Assembly: GCA_046351135.1 (NCBI GenBank)
Contig: JAXLZA010000019.1
Coordinates: 1-64,000, forward strand
DNA: 64,000 nucleotides
From: UBA4427 sp046351135
GTDB lineage: Bacteria; Myxococcota_A; UBA9160; UBA4427
Direction of reading: 5' to 3'
The notes below the pieces were generated by a model. It had not been told where the DNA came from, searched no databases, and saw only the letters and a program-made list of their open reading frames with translations. Positions 35,866-44,527 of the stretch are shown here, piece after piece (positions within the stretch are counted from its first letter, which is position 1; each line of letters starts with the position of its first letter). The translations under genes and the position numbers were made by a program.

Positions 35866-38397
35866 TCATTCTTCGATGGGCAGCGTGATGAGCACCCGCG
35901 TGCCGACGCCCTGGACCGACTCGATCCGGACCTGTCCGCCGTGGTCCGTGACGACGCCGTGGGTCACCGACAGCCCGAGTCCCGTCCCGCCCGCCCGCGT
36001 CCGCGTCGAGAAGAAGGGCTCGAAGATCCGGTCCTGATGCTCCGGCGCGATGCCACGGCCGTCGTCGAGGACCTCGATCGTCGCGGTCTTGTCGCGCCGC
36101 GCGAGGACGATCGAGACCTGCGCGCCCCCCTCCCGCGACTCGATCGCGTTGTGGACGACGTTGACGATCGCCTGCTCGAGCTCGATCGGGCTCATGCGGA
36201 CCAGCAACGGATCGTCGGTCGTCGCGATCGTGACCGAAGCTCCGCGCTCCCGCGCGAAGGGATGGACCGCGCGGTGGGCGCGCCGGGCGACGCGGTTCAG
36301 GTCCTCGACCCACTTCGCGGTCGGCTGCTCGCGCGAGAACTGCAGCATGCTGCGCACGATCTGGGCACACCGCCGCGCCTCGGCGAGGTTGTCGCGCAGC
36401 GCCCGCTCGTAGATCGCGAGCGCCTCGTCGTCGCCATGGCAGAGCAGCGCGTACTCGGCGCAGTTCAGGATCGCGCCGATCGGGTTGTTGATCTGGTGGG
36501 CGACACCGGCCGCGAGCGTCCCGACCGCGACGAGGCGATCGTGCTCGATCAGGCGGCTGCGCGATTCCACGAGCTCGCGCGTGCGCGCCGCGATCGTCTC
36601 CTCGAGCTCGCGCTGGTACTGTGCACGATAGGCCTCGGCCTGCTTGCGCTCGCGCAGGTCGACGCCGATCAGGATCGCGCTGTCCTGGGAGACCTGGGCG
36701 AAGGAGAGCAGCATCGGGATCCGGCGTCCGTCGCGGGTCAGGAACTCCTTCTCGAAGGGCTGGGGGAGGCTCGCCGGATCGGCGGCTGCGGCGCGGGTGG
36801 CGTCCTCCCGCTGGTACTCGGGGGCCGTGAGCTCGCGCCAGTCGAGCGGCAGATCCTGCTTCGTGTAGCCGAGCAGGGAGAGGAAGGTGTCGTTCGCTTC
36901 GGTGATCGCGCCGTCGCGATCGGCGAAGTAGACGGAGACGATGTTCGAGTCGACGAGCGTCCGGAATCGCTGCTGGTCCCGGCGCAGCTGGTCGGTCAGG
37001 GCGACCTGATCGGTGATGTCGAAGGCCGCGCCGACCAGGCGCACGATCCGGCCCTCCGCGTCGCGATCGGCCTCCGCGAGCACGCGCAGGCTGCGCAGTG
37101 CACCGTCGCTCGCGCGGTGGATCCGGAAGATCTGCTCCTCCGGTCCGCCCCGATCGGTCAGGCTCTCCCTCAGCTCCCGTACGCGGGCGCGATCGTCGGT
37201 GTGGATCAGCGCGTCCATGGTGTCGCGAGAGATCGGGCCGGCGCCCGGGGCGAGGCCCTGGATGCGGTACATCTCGTCCGAGAGGATGATCTGCCTGCCG
37301 TCGGGATCGACCTCCCAGCTGCCGACGCCGGCGATCCGCTCGGAGCGGCGCAGCCGCGCCTCGCTGCGGCGGAGGATCTGCTCCTGCTCGACCCGGGTCG
37401 TCACGTCCCGCGTCCGCGTCACGATGCGGAGCGCGCCGGAGAGGGTCCGATAGCTCGTGCCCAGGAACTCGTACCAGCGCTGCGAGCCGTCGGGCAGGAT
37501 CGCGAGGTGGCTCGTCCCGGCGGCCGCCTCGACGTCCGCGGCCGTGAGGCGGCCCGCGCTCGAGAGCGTGCTCCAGATCGGCGAGTCGGGGCTCGGTGCG
37601 AGGAATTCGAGCACGTTGCGTCCGATCAGCGCCTCGACCGGCCGGTCCGCGGCGATCGCCGCGCCGGGGCTGACCCAGGTCAGGATGCCGCGCTCGTCGA
37701 CCTCCGAGAGGAAGTCCTGCGGCGACCGGGCGAGCATCTCGAGACGCATGGCGTTGGCGCGGGCCGCGTCCTCGTGGCGCCGGGCGCTGCGGCCGATGCG
37801 GTCGAGATGAATGTAGATCTGAAGTGAGGCGAGCGGGACGCCGAGCGAGACCCACGCGATCCAGTTGCTCCAGCCGTAGCTGCCCCGGGCGTGGCTCATC
37901 GCGTCGTAGAACTCGACCGCGCCGTAGATCGAGAATCCCACGCACAGCGCGTAGTCGCTCGGGACGAGCTTCTTCTGCGATCCGTGGGGCGGATGGACGA
38001 TGATCCAGGCGGCGACGAAGGCGAGCATGGGCTCGGTCGCCATGGCGATCGAGACCGCGAAGTCCCGCGCCCCGACCAGGTATCCCGCGACGCGGGTCAC
38101 CGCGAGCACGAAGGCGACCGGAATGAGCCACGGTCGATCGGCGCGCTCGGTATGCGCGAGGGCGCCGAGCAGCATGAAGGGCGCGACGAAGCTGCTGAAG
38201 ATCGGCGTGATCGGCGCGATCTCGGGATAGTGGGGGATCAGGAGCTGCGCGAAGGCGGCCTGGATCAGGGCGCTCCACGCGAACAGCCAATAGGCGAGGG
38301 CGCGGATGCCGTTCCGGAAGAGCGCGACCGCGGTGACCGTGAGCAGCACGGACGTCGAGGCGAGCGCGGTCAGTATGAGGATGAGGAATGTGCTCAT
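35866..38397 (-). CDS. Hybrid-free membrane sensor histidine kinase with three PAS domains
   Basis: The protein has 843 residues. Seven N-terminal helices (about residues 1-215, MSTFLILILTALASTSVLLTVTAVALF to WIAWVSLGVPLASLQIYI) form a 7TM sensor. Three PAS regions follow: FLSEVDERGILTWVSPGAAI, GVGSWEVDPDGRQIILSDEMYRI and VDSNIVSVYFADRDGAITEAN. HisKA contains the phospho-acceptor in GTLAAGVAHQINNPIGAIL. HATPase shows VNVVHNAIES, DDGRGIAPEHQDRIFEPFFST and GGTGLGLSV. No response regulator lies beside it, so it is an orphan kinase. The start ATG at 38397 was chosen over the upstream one because the helix begins there. Confidence 0.92.
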   Translation of the reverse strand: MSTFLILILTALASTSVLLTVTAVALFRNGIRALAYWLFAWSALIQAAFAQLLIPHYPEIAPITPIFSSFVAPFMLLGALAHTERADRPWLIPVAFVLAVTRVAGYLVGARDFAVSIAMATEPMLAFVAAWIIVHPPHGSQKKLVPSDYALCVGFSIYGAVEFYDAMSHARGSYGWSNWIAWVSLGVPLASLQIYIHLDRIGRSARRHEDAARANAMRLEMLARSPQDFLSEVDERGILTWVSPGAAIAADRPVEALIGRNVLEFLAPSPDSPIWSTLSSAGRLTAADVEAAAGTSHLAILPDGSQRWYEFLGTSYRTLSGALRIVTRTRDVTTRVEQEQILRRSEARLRRSERIAGVGSWEVDPDGRQIILSDEMYRIQGLAPGAGPISRDTMDALIHTDDRARVRELRESLTDRGGPEEQIFRIHRASDGALRSLRVLAEADRDAEGRIVRLVGAAFDITDQVALTDQLRRDQQRFRTLVDSNIVSVYFADRDGAITEANDTFLSLLGYTKQDLPLDWRELTAPEYQREDATRAAAADPASLPQPFEKEFLTRDGRRIPMLLSFAQVSQDSAILIGVDLRERKQAEAYRAQYQRELEETIAARTRELVESRSRLIEHDRLVAVGTLAAGVAHQINNPIGAILNCAEYALLCHGDDEALAIYERALRDNLAEARRCAQIVRSMLQFSREQPTAKWVEDLNRVARRAHRAVHPFARERGASVTIATTDDPLLVRMSPIELEQAIVNVVHNAIESREGGAQVSIVLARRDKTATIEVLDDGRGIAPEHQDRIFEPFFSTRTRAGGTGLGLSVTHGVVTDHGGQVRIESVQGVGTRVLITLPIEE

Positions 38398-38530
38398 CCC
38401 TTGGCCCCCGTTCCAGGTCAAGGCAGTATAGGGACCCGCGCCCCGAATGATCGGGAATTCCGGGCCGCCAACGAGATTTCCCGGGCGCCCCGTTCGGAGC
38501 CAGGGAAGCGGGGAAGGGAAGAGGAGCGAC

Positions 38531-39802
38531 GTGTCGAACCTGATCGAGCGCGACCGCCGTCGGGTCTGGCATCCCTATGCGGGGGCCGTCGCGAGCCCGC
38601 TCTTCGCCGTGGAGAGCGCGGCCGGCGTGAGGCTCCGTCTCGAGGACGGGCGCGAGCTGATCGACGGGATGTCCTCGTGGTGGTCGGTGATCCACGGCTA
38701 TCGCCACCCCCACATCGAGGCGGCGGTGAAGCGTCAGCTCGAGCGCCTGCCCCACGTCATGTTCGGCGGCCTGACCCACGAGCCCGCCGTCCGGCTCTGC
38801 GAGCGCCTGGTCGAGCGGGCGCCGGCCGGCCTCGAGCGGGTCTTCCTCTCGGATTCGGGCTCGGTCGCGGTCGAGGTCGCGATCAAGATGGCGCTCCAGT
38901 TCTGGCGGGCGCGCGGCCGCCCCGAGCGCCGGCGCCTGCTCGCCCTGCGCGGCGGCTACCACGGCGACACCTTCGGCGCGATGGCGGTCTGCGATCCCGT
39001 GACCGGCATGCACGGCCTGTTCAGCGGCCTGCTCCCCGCCCACGTCTTCGCCGAGCGCCCGGCCCGGCGCTTCGGCGAGCGCTGCACGCCCGAGGACCTC
39101 GCCGACCTGACGCGCCTCGTCGAGACCCACCGCGACGAGCTCGCGGCGGTGATCCTCGAGCCGATCGTGCAGGGCGCGGGAGGCATGTGGTTCTACTCCG
39201 CGGACTACCTGCGGCATCTGCGAACACTCTGCGACGAGGCCGGAATCCTGCTCATCGCCGACGAGATCGCGACGGGCTTCGGGCGGACGGGACGCTTCTT
39301 CGCCTGCGAGCACGCCGGCATCGCGCCCGACGTCCTCTGTGTCGGCAAGGCGCTGACGGGCGGGACCCTGACCCTCGCCGCGACCCTCGCGAGCAGCGAG
39401 GTCTGTCGCACCCTCTCGAGCGGCGATCCGGGCGTCTTCATGCACGGCCCGACCTTCATGGGCAACGCCCTCGCGTGCGCGGCGGCCCATGCGAGCCTCG
39501 ACCTGCTCGACTCGGGCGAGTGGAAGGGGCAGGTCGCGCAGATCGAGCGGGCCCTCGCGCGGGGGCTCGAGCCCTGCCGCGGAATGCCGGCGGTCGCCGA
39601 CGTGCGGGTCCTCGGTGGGATCGGTGTCGTCGAGCTGCGGGAGCCCGTCGACATGGAGCGGATCGAGCCCGCCTTCGTCGAGCAGGGCATCTGGATCCGG
39701 CCCTTCGGCCGGCTCGTCTACACGATGCCGCCCTACGGGATCGGTGAGGACGACCTCGCGCGTCTGACGGCTGGGATCAGCGCGGTCGTCGGGGCGCTCT
39801 GA
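38531..39802 (+). CDS. bioA: Adenosylmethionine-8-amino-7-oxononanoate aminotransferase
   Basis: The protein has 423 residues from GTG at 38531. It begins RRVWHPYAGAVASPLFAVESAAGVRLRLEDGRELIDGMSSWWSVIHGY, the diagnostic BioA N-terminus. PLP-site motifs are LRGGYHGDTFGAM, LIADEIATGFGRTGRFFACEHA and the lysine in LCVGKALTGGTLTLAATL. HGPTFMGNALACAAA is also BioA-specific. The enzyme makes 7,8-diaminopelargonate in biotin synthesis using SAM as amino donor. No other bio genes are next to it, so the pathway is scattered. Confidence 0.95.
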   Translation: MSNLIERDRRRVWHPYAGAVASPLFAVESAAGVRLRLEDGRELIDGMSSWWSVIHGYRHPHIEAAVKRQLERLPHVMFGGLTHEPAVRLCERLVERAPAGLERVFLSDSGSVAVEVAIKMALQFWRARGRPERRRLLALRGGYHGDTFGAMAVCDPVTGMHGLFSGLLPAHVFAERPARRFGERCTPEDLADLTRLVETHRDELAAVILEPIVQGAGGMWFYSADYLRHLRTLCDEAGILLIADEIATGFGRTGRFFACEHAGIAPDVLCVGKALTGGTLTLAATLASSEVCRTLSSGDPGVFMHGPTFMGNALACAAAHASLDLLDSGEWKGQVAQIERALARGLEPCRGMPAVADVRVLGGIGVVELREPVDMERIEPAFVEQGIWIRPFGRLVYTMPPYGIGEDDLARLTAGISAVVGAL

Positions 39803-40260
39803 GCGCGCGTCGCCGCCCCCGCGTCGCGCGGGCTCCGCAGGACGACGGTCGCCGGAATCGCGCTGGAGCCGGCTCGGGATGGGCGCGTTCGCCTCGAGAA
39901 CGCCCCGCCGGCCCGCGCGGCGGCGACCGTCGTCGCGGATTCTCCCGATCGGGTACCCGCTCGCGCGCCCTGAACGTCCGGCTTCGGCGGCAGGCTCGAT
40001 GCGGAGAGCCTCGTTCGGGAAGTCGGACCGCGCGGATCGGAATCGGGAGGAGTTGGAAGCGGGATGTGAGCGTGTGTCCTTCGGCTCCGAAGAGACCACA
40101 GGCCCGCGAGATTGCAAGGGCTTCGTCCGCAATGGACGCAAAAATGTGTGACGAATCGGCGGGGCGTGGGGAAGTCTCGCCAAACATCGATGCCGAGAAT
40201 CCCCGACCCCGGCCGACTGACGTCCCATCCGTTGACGCGTGTCAGTGACGCGCGCCGGCG
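39803..40260. other. Convergent intergenic region, no gene seen
   Basis: This lies between the ends of bioA and the enoyl-CoA hydratase gene. Plus-strand frames here are arginine-rich with no motif. CGTCCGCAATGGACG at 40124-40138, followed by CAAAAAT, is a weak terminator-like hairpin. Nothing else is recognisable. Confidence 0.5.
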
Positions 40261-41040
40261 CTATTTGCGGAACTGGCGGAAGTCGGGCTTGCGCTTCCCG
40301 ATGAAGGCGGCGATCGCCTCCTTGTTCTCGGGGCCACCGAAGAGCTTCGCCATGCCCGCGCTCTCCATGGCGCGGGCGGTGCGGACGTTTTCGCGGTGGA
40401 ACGACTTCAGCATGCGCTTCATCTCCATCAGCGAGCTCGTCGGCCACTGCGCCATCTGCCGCGCCTTGTCCGTCGCCTCGGCGAGCACGCGGTCGTCGGC
40501 GTAGGCGCGGGTCGCGATGCCGTACTCGACGGCGCGGGCGGCGTCGACCCAGTCGGCGGTGAAGAGCAGCTCCGCCGCCTGCTTCTGGCCGATCACGAGG
40601 GGCGCCATGTAGCAGGCGGCCGCCTCGGTCACGAGGCCGAGGTTCGCGAAGGGCATGCGCATGCGGACGGACTCGCCGACGTAGACGACGTCGCAGTGGA
40701 ACAGGACCGTCATGCCGTAGCCGATCGCGCAGCCGCGCACGGCGGCGACGAGCGGCTTCTCGAGGGCGCAGATCGCGTCCATCATGAACTCGAAGGGCGG
40801 CGGTCCACCGTCGCCCGCGGCGCCGCCCGGCGAGGTCAGATCGAGCCCCGAGCTGAAGTCCTCCCCCGCACCGGTCAGCAGGACCGTCGCGACGCGCGGA
40901 TCCGACTGGGCGCGCACGAACGCTTCGCCGACGGCGCGGAAGGCCTCGGCGTTCATGGCGTTGCGGCGCTCGGGGCGGTTCATCGTGATCGTGAGGACGC
41001 CGGTCTCGTCGAGATCGGTGAGGGCGAGGGCGGTCGACAT
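40261..41040 (-). CDS. Enoyl-CoA hydratase/isomerase (crotonase) family
   Basis: The protein has 259 residues. Crotonase features are VLTITMNRPERRNAMNAEAFRAVGEAFVRAQSDPRVATVLLTGAGEDFSSGLDLT, then KPLVAAVRGCAIGYGMTVLFHCDVVYVGESVRMRMPFANLGLVTEAAACYMAPLVIGQKQAAELLFT. The oxyanion-hole backbone positions are in FSSGLDL and RGCAIGYGM. The second catalytic acid is in NLGLVTEAAA. It hydrates or isomerises acyl-CoA intermediates. The specific substrate is not evident. It lies divergent from the lipocalin-like gene at 41358. Confidence 0.92.
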   Translation of the reverse strand: MSTALALTDLDETGVLTITMNRPERRNAMNAEAFRAVGEAFVRAQSDPRVATVLLTGAGEDFSSGLDLTSPGGAAGDGGPPPFEFMMDAICALEKPLVAAVRGCAIGYGMTVLFHCDVVYVGESVRMRMPFANLGLVTEAAACYMAPLVIGQKQAAELLFTADWVDAARAVEYGIATRAYADDRVLAEATDKARQMAQWPTSSLMEMKRMLKSFHRENVRTARAMESAGMAKLFGGPENKEAIAAFIGKRKPDFRQFRK

Positions 41041-41357
41041 GGCGGGGCCTTTCGTCGGGGCAGGTCGGTGGGGCTTCGGGCTCGGCGAGCGGGCGGGCGG
41101 GCGCGGGGCTCGCCGGGCGCGCCGGGTCGGGTCGGATCCGATCGGGTCGGGCCTCGTGGGGACGAGGCCGGGAACGGGTTCGGAGGAAGCAGCCGCCGTC
41201 CGACGGCCGGTCGACGAGTCTACCGGCGCCGGGGCGGTCGAACAAAGGGTCGGACGGGTTAACATGCCTCCCCCGCCCGCCGGAGCCCGTCGGGCCGGGA
41301 TGCGCGCGGCGGCCGGGGCCGTCGCGACCCCGAATCCGAACCCCCTGGAGTCCTCCG
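41041..41357. promoter_or_regulatory. Divergent promoter region with GGGTCGG-type repeats
   Basis: This holds the promoters for the crotonase (minus) and the 41358 gene (plus). Short GC-rich direct repeats (GGGTCGG, GCGGGCGGGCG) occur at 41090-41160. No clear -35/-10 pair or known operator can be identified by eye. Confidence 0.4.
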
Positions 41358-42497
41358 ATGCCGATCAGCCCGATGGACGAGTATCTCGCCCACCAGACCA
41401 CCGACACCTTCGACTACGTCTTCACGAGCGATCGCAACTTCTACGACCGCTACTACTTCAACATGCACGACTCGAAGGGCGACTTCTTCATGGTCGCCGG
41501 CCTCGGGCAGTACCCGAACCTCGGCGTGACCGACGCCTTCGTCACGATCTCCCACGGGACCCAGCAGTACACCGTCCGCGCGTCGCGCCAGCTCGGCAGC
41601 AACCGCCTCGACACGACCGTCGGCCCCTTCTCGATCGAGGTCCTCGAGGGGCTGAAGTCGCTGCGGCTGAAGTGTGCCGAGAACGAGTGGGGCGTCGCTT
41701 TCGACGTCCGCTTCGACGGAACCGTCCCGGCCCTCGAGGAGCCGAAGACCTTCCAGCGCAACCGGGCCCGGGTGACCTCCGACGTGTCGCGTTATGCCCA
41801 GGTCGGGAGCTACACCGGCCGCGTCACCGTCGCCGGCCAGACCTACGAGGTCACCCCGGACAAGTGGAAGGGCGCCCGCGACCGCTCCTGGGGCATCCGC
41901 CCCGTCGGCGAGCGCGAGGCTCCCGGCATCGCGATCGAGGACCTGATGTCGGGCCAGCACGGCTTCTGCCACCACTGGATCCCGCTCCAGCTCGACCGCG
42001 GCATGTACAAGGTCATGTGGGACGCCGACTACTCGGGCCGCGTGATCGTCGAGGAGGCGGCCTTCGCGCCCTCGTTCGCGGCGCAGGCGAGCGGCCAGGC
42101 CGGCGCGATCCAGAAGTTCGGGACGCCGAAGATCGAGCCCGTCTTCCTGTCGGGAACACGCGAGCTCGCGTCCGCCCGCACGACCCTCGCCGTCGCCCCC
42201 GGCCAGGACCTCGTCATCACGAGCACCCCCCTGCGCACCGTCTACCTCGCCGCCGGCACGGGCTACATCCCGAGCGACGACTGGGGCCACGGCCACTACA
42301 AGGGCAAGCTCGTCGTCCAGGGCAAGCAGTACGACATGTCGACCCAGGACAAGCGCACGCCCTTCGCGATCCTGAACGAGACCCTCTGCCGCTTCGATCT
42401 CTCGACGGGCGAGGTCGCCTACGGGATGCACGAGAACATGTGTCTCGGCGTCTTCAAGCCGTACGGCTTCGAGAAGGGCGACCAGACGGCGCCGTGA
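41358..42497 (+). CDS. Uncharacterised CrtC/AttH lipocalin-like protein
   Basis: The protein has 379 residues from ATG at 41358. The sequence is beta-rich: YYFNMHDSKGDFFMVAGLGQYPNLGVTDAFVTISHGTQQYTVRASRQL, SIEVLEGLKSLRLKCAENEWGVAFDVRFDGTVPALEEP and KWKGARDRSWGIRPVGE. This layout matches hydroxyneurosporene-synthase-like double lipocalin proteins, common as hypothetical proteins in lipid-degrading bacteria. A hydrophobic ligand is likely. Reaction unknown. No signal peptide. Confidence 0.7.
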   Translation: MPISPMDEYLAHQTTDTFDYVFTSDRNFYDRYYFNMHDSKGDFFMVAGLGQYPNLGVTDAFVTISHGTQQYTVRASRQLGSNRLDTTVGPFSIEVLEGLKSLRLKCAENEWGVAFDVRFDGTVPALEEPKTFQRNRARVTSDVSRYAQVGSYTGRVTVAGQTYEVTPDKWKGARDRSWGIRPVGEREAPGIAIEDLMSGQHGFCHHWIPLQLDRGMYKVMWDADYSGRVIVEEAAFAPSFAAQASGQAGAIQKFGTPKIEPVFLSGTRELASARTTLAVAPGQDLVITSTPLRTVYLAAGTGYIPSDDWGHGHYKGKLVVQGKQYDMSTQDKRTPFAILNETLCRFDLSTGEVAYGMHENMCLGVFKPYGFEKGDQTAP

Positions 42498-42573
42498 GGC
42501 AGCGGCTCCCACGACGGGCCGCGTCCGGATCCGCGCGCGCGGCCGCGCGCCCGGTCGCGGACGGGGTCGCGGG

Positions 42574-44406
42574 CTAGGCCGGGTGCGCCGCGGTGTGCGA
42601 CCGCGGAGGCAGCGGTGCGGCGTGGATCGTGAGCTGCGGGAACGGGATGATCCAGCCGTTCTCGTTGCACACGTCGACGCAGAGGCTCGCGAGATGCCGG
42701 CGCTGGGCGGCGTATTCGATCGCCTGCGAGCCGTCGAGGTCGACGCGCACGAAGTAGTCGAGGGACGACGGGCCGGCGGTGCTGAACTCGACGGCGACGC
42801 CGACGAGCGAGCGCGCCCAGGGCGACTCGCGCCAGCGCCGCTCGATCTCGGCCTCCATCATCTCGCGGGTCGTCGTCGTGATCTCGGCCTGGCTCTCGTA
42901 GTCGAGGCCGAACTGGACGTCGACGCGGTAGCCCTGGGAGAGGATCTCGATCGACTCCCCCGCGAACTGCGCCGCAGGCAGCACGACCCGATTGCCGCCG
43001 GAGAAGTGCAGGCGCACGGTCTCGATCGACTGGAACTCGACGATCGCCGGCCGCTGGCCCTCGCGCAGCACGACGTCGCCCGTCCGGGTCGGGAACCAGG
43101 GCTCGTCCGGCTCGTCCTCCCGCGAGCGCAGCGCCGCGATGTCCTCGATCGGGAGCCGCAGCCGCCCGCCGACCAGCGCCGGGTTGACGAGCACGCAATA
43201 GAAGGAGATCGACTCGACGCGCCACGGCAGCCCGTGGAGCTGGACCCGCTGGCCCTCGCGCACCGCCCCCATGTCGAGGAACAGCACCGCCTGGGACCAG
43301 AAGCGCGGCAGCGCCTGCTTCGACGCCCAGACGAGCCCGAGGATCAGGAGCAGCGCCAGGATCAGCAGCACCCAGTCGCCGAAGAAGTAGAGCGCGAGCA
43401 CGAAGACGAGGACCGCGCCGACGACGGTGAAGACCGAGTAGACGAGGCTGAACATGCGGCCGCCGAAGGTCTGCTCCCGGGCGGTGAAGCGGGGCTGGCG
43501 CTCGAGGAAGCCGCGGAACCGGCGCAGCAGGACCAGGAAGGCGCCCATCGCGACGAAGGCGAGCAGCAGGTTGCGGCCGCGGCTCTTGAAGAAGACCTGG
43601 AAGACGTCCTGGATCGCCTCCCCGATCGACGGGCTGTCGGCGGCGCGCTGGTCGAGCTTCTGGCGGGCGACTTCGAGGGTCGTCTCGAGGGCCGCGCGGC
43701 GGCGCAGCCAGTCCTTGCGCTCGCTCGCGAGGGCCTTCCCGAGGCTCTCGTCCTTCGTCGCCTTCGCGACGGCATCGAGCTGGGCGACCGCGCGCTCGAT
43801 CGTCGCGAGCTGGTCGCCGAGGTCGGTGATCTCGGTGCGCAGGCGATCGATCTCCCGCGGCCGGCTGGTCGCGCGCTTCAGCTCGTTGAGCAGCGGCGCG
43901 AGCAGGATGCGCACCTCGCGCGAGAGCTCGAAGTGGTCGGCCTCGGGATGGGTCTCGAGGCTGACGGGATCGACGCCGGTCGCGAGCTCGGAGAAGCTGC
44001 GCGAGAGGGAGGTCAGCTCGCTCGCCCGTGCCTGGATCCGGGCCTGGATCTCGCTCTCGCGGCCGTCGGCGGCGTCGGAGCGCAGCTCGGCCTGCAGCTC
44101 GCGGAGGTCGGCCTCGGCCTGCCGCCGCGCCGCGAGCACGGCGACGAGGCTCGCCTCCCGCGCCTTGCGCTCGGCACGGGGGATCATCGCGAGGTCGTCG
44201 ACCGGCGCCGGGGCCGCGGCGGCGGTCGGCTCGTCGCCCCGGGCCGGCGCTGCGTCTCGGATCGGGTCCTCGCCTCGGACGGGCGCGGCGGCGAAGAGGC
44301 CGGCGAGGGCGAGGCCGAGCAGCGCGAGCGCGAGCCGGGCTCGCGCGCGCAGGGCGGTGGCCCGCAGGATCGGAAGCAGGGAGCGGAGGGCTCCGGCGCT
44401 CGGCAT
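42574..44406 (-). CDS. MscS-family mechanosensitive channel-like protein with long N-terminal coiled coil
   Basis: The protein has 610 residues. A signal sequence (ARLALALLGLALAGLFAAAPVRG) is followed by heptad-rich helices from about 65 to 240 (REASLVAVLAARRQAEADLRELQAELRSD, LNELKRATSRPREIDRLRTEITDLGDQLATIERAVAQLD). Transmembrane segments lie at about 275-370 (LLLAFVAMGAFLVLL, LVYSVFTVVGAVLVFVLALYFFGDWVLLILALLLILGLVWA). The MscS beta domain follows, with FLDMGAVREGQRVQLHGLPWRVESI and LPIEDI. The C-terminal domain is PQLTIHAA. It probably gates in response to membrane tension. The usual helix 3 glycine/alanine pattern is weak. Confidence 0.83.
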   Translation of the reverse strand: MPSAGALRSLLPILRATALRARARLALALLGLALAGLFAAAPVRGEDPIRDAAPARGDEPTAAAAPAPVDDLAMIPRAERKAREASLVAVLAARRQAEADLRELQAELRSDAADGRESEIQARIQARASELTSLSRSFSELATGVDPVSLETHPEADHFELSREVRILLAPLLNELKRATSRPREIDRLRTEITDLGDQLATIERAVAQLDAVAKATKDESLGKALASERKDWLRRRAALETTLEVARQKLDQRAADSPSIGEAIQDVFQVFFKSRGRNLLLAFVAMGAFLVLLRRFRGFLERQPRFTAREQTFGGRMFSLVYSVFTVVGAVLVFVLALYFFGDWVLLILALLLILGLVWASKQALPRFWSQAVLFLDMGAVREGQRVQLHGLPWRVESISFYCVLVNPALVGGRLRLPIEDIAALRSREDEPDEPWFPTRTGDVVLREGQRPAIVEFQSIETVRLHFSGGNRVVLPAAQFAGESIEILSQGYRVDVQFGLDYESQAEITTTTREMMEAEIERRWRESPWARSLVGVAVEFSTAGPSSLDYFVRVDLDGSQAIEYAAQRRHLASLCVDVCNENGWIIPFPQLTIHAAPLPPRSHTAAHPA

Positions 44407-44527
44407 GCGGATCCGGTTAGCACTGCCCTCCCATCGAGGCCAGCGACGGGGCCCTCGCCGGGCGATCGGTCGCTAGACTGGCCGCGCGAGAGCGCGCGCG
44501 TGTCGCCCGGTCTCGAAGGGGGGAGCG

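Noticed and set aside
39879..40151. Plus-strand frame between bioA and crotonase
   Set aside because: Arg-rich, no ribosome binding site, no recognisable motif, and irregular codon bias.
35702..41407. Very long minus-strand open frame (1901 codons)
   Set aside because: It is Arg/Pro/Gly-rich antisense or out-of-frame text over the histidine kinase, bioA and crotonase genes. GC-rich codon bias leaves alternative frames open.
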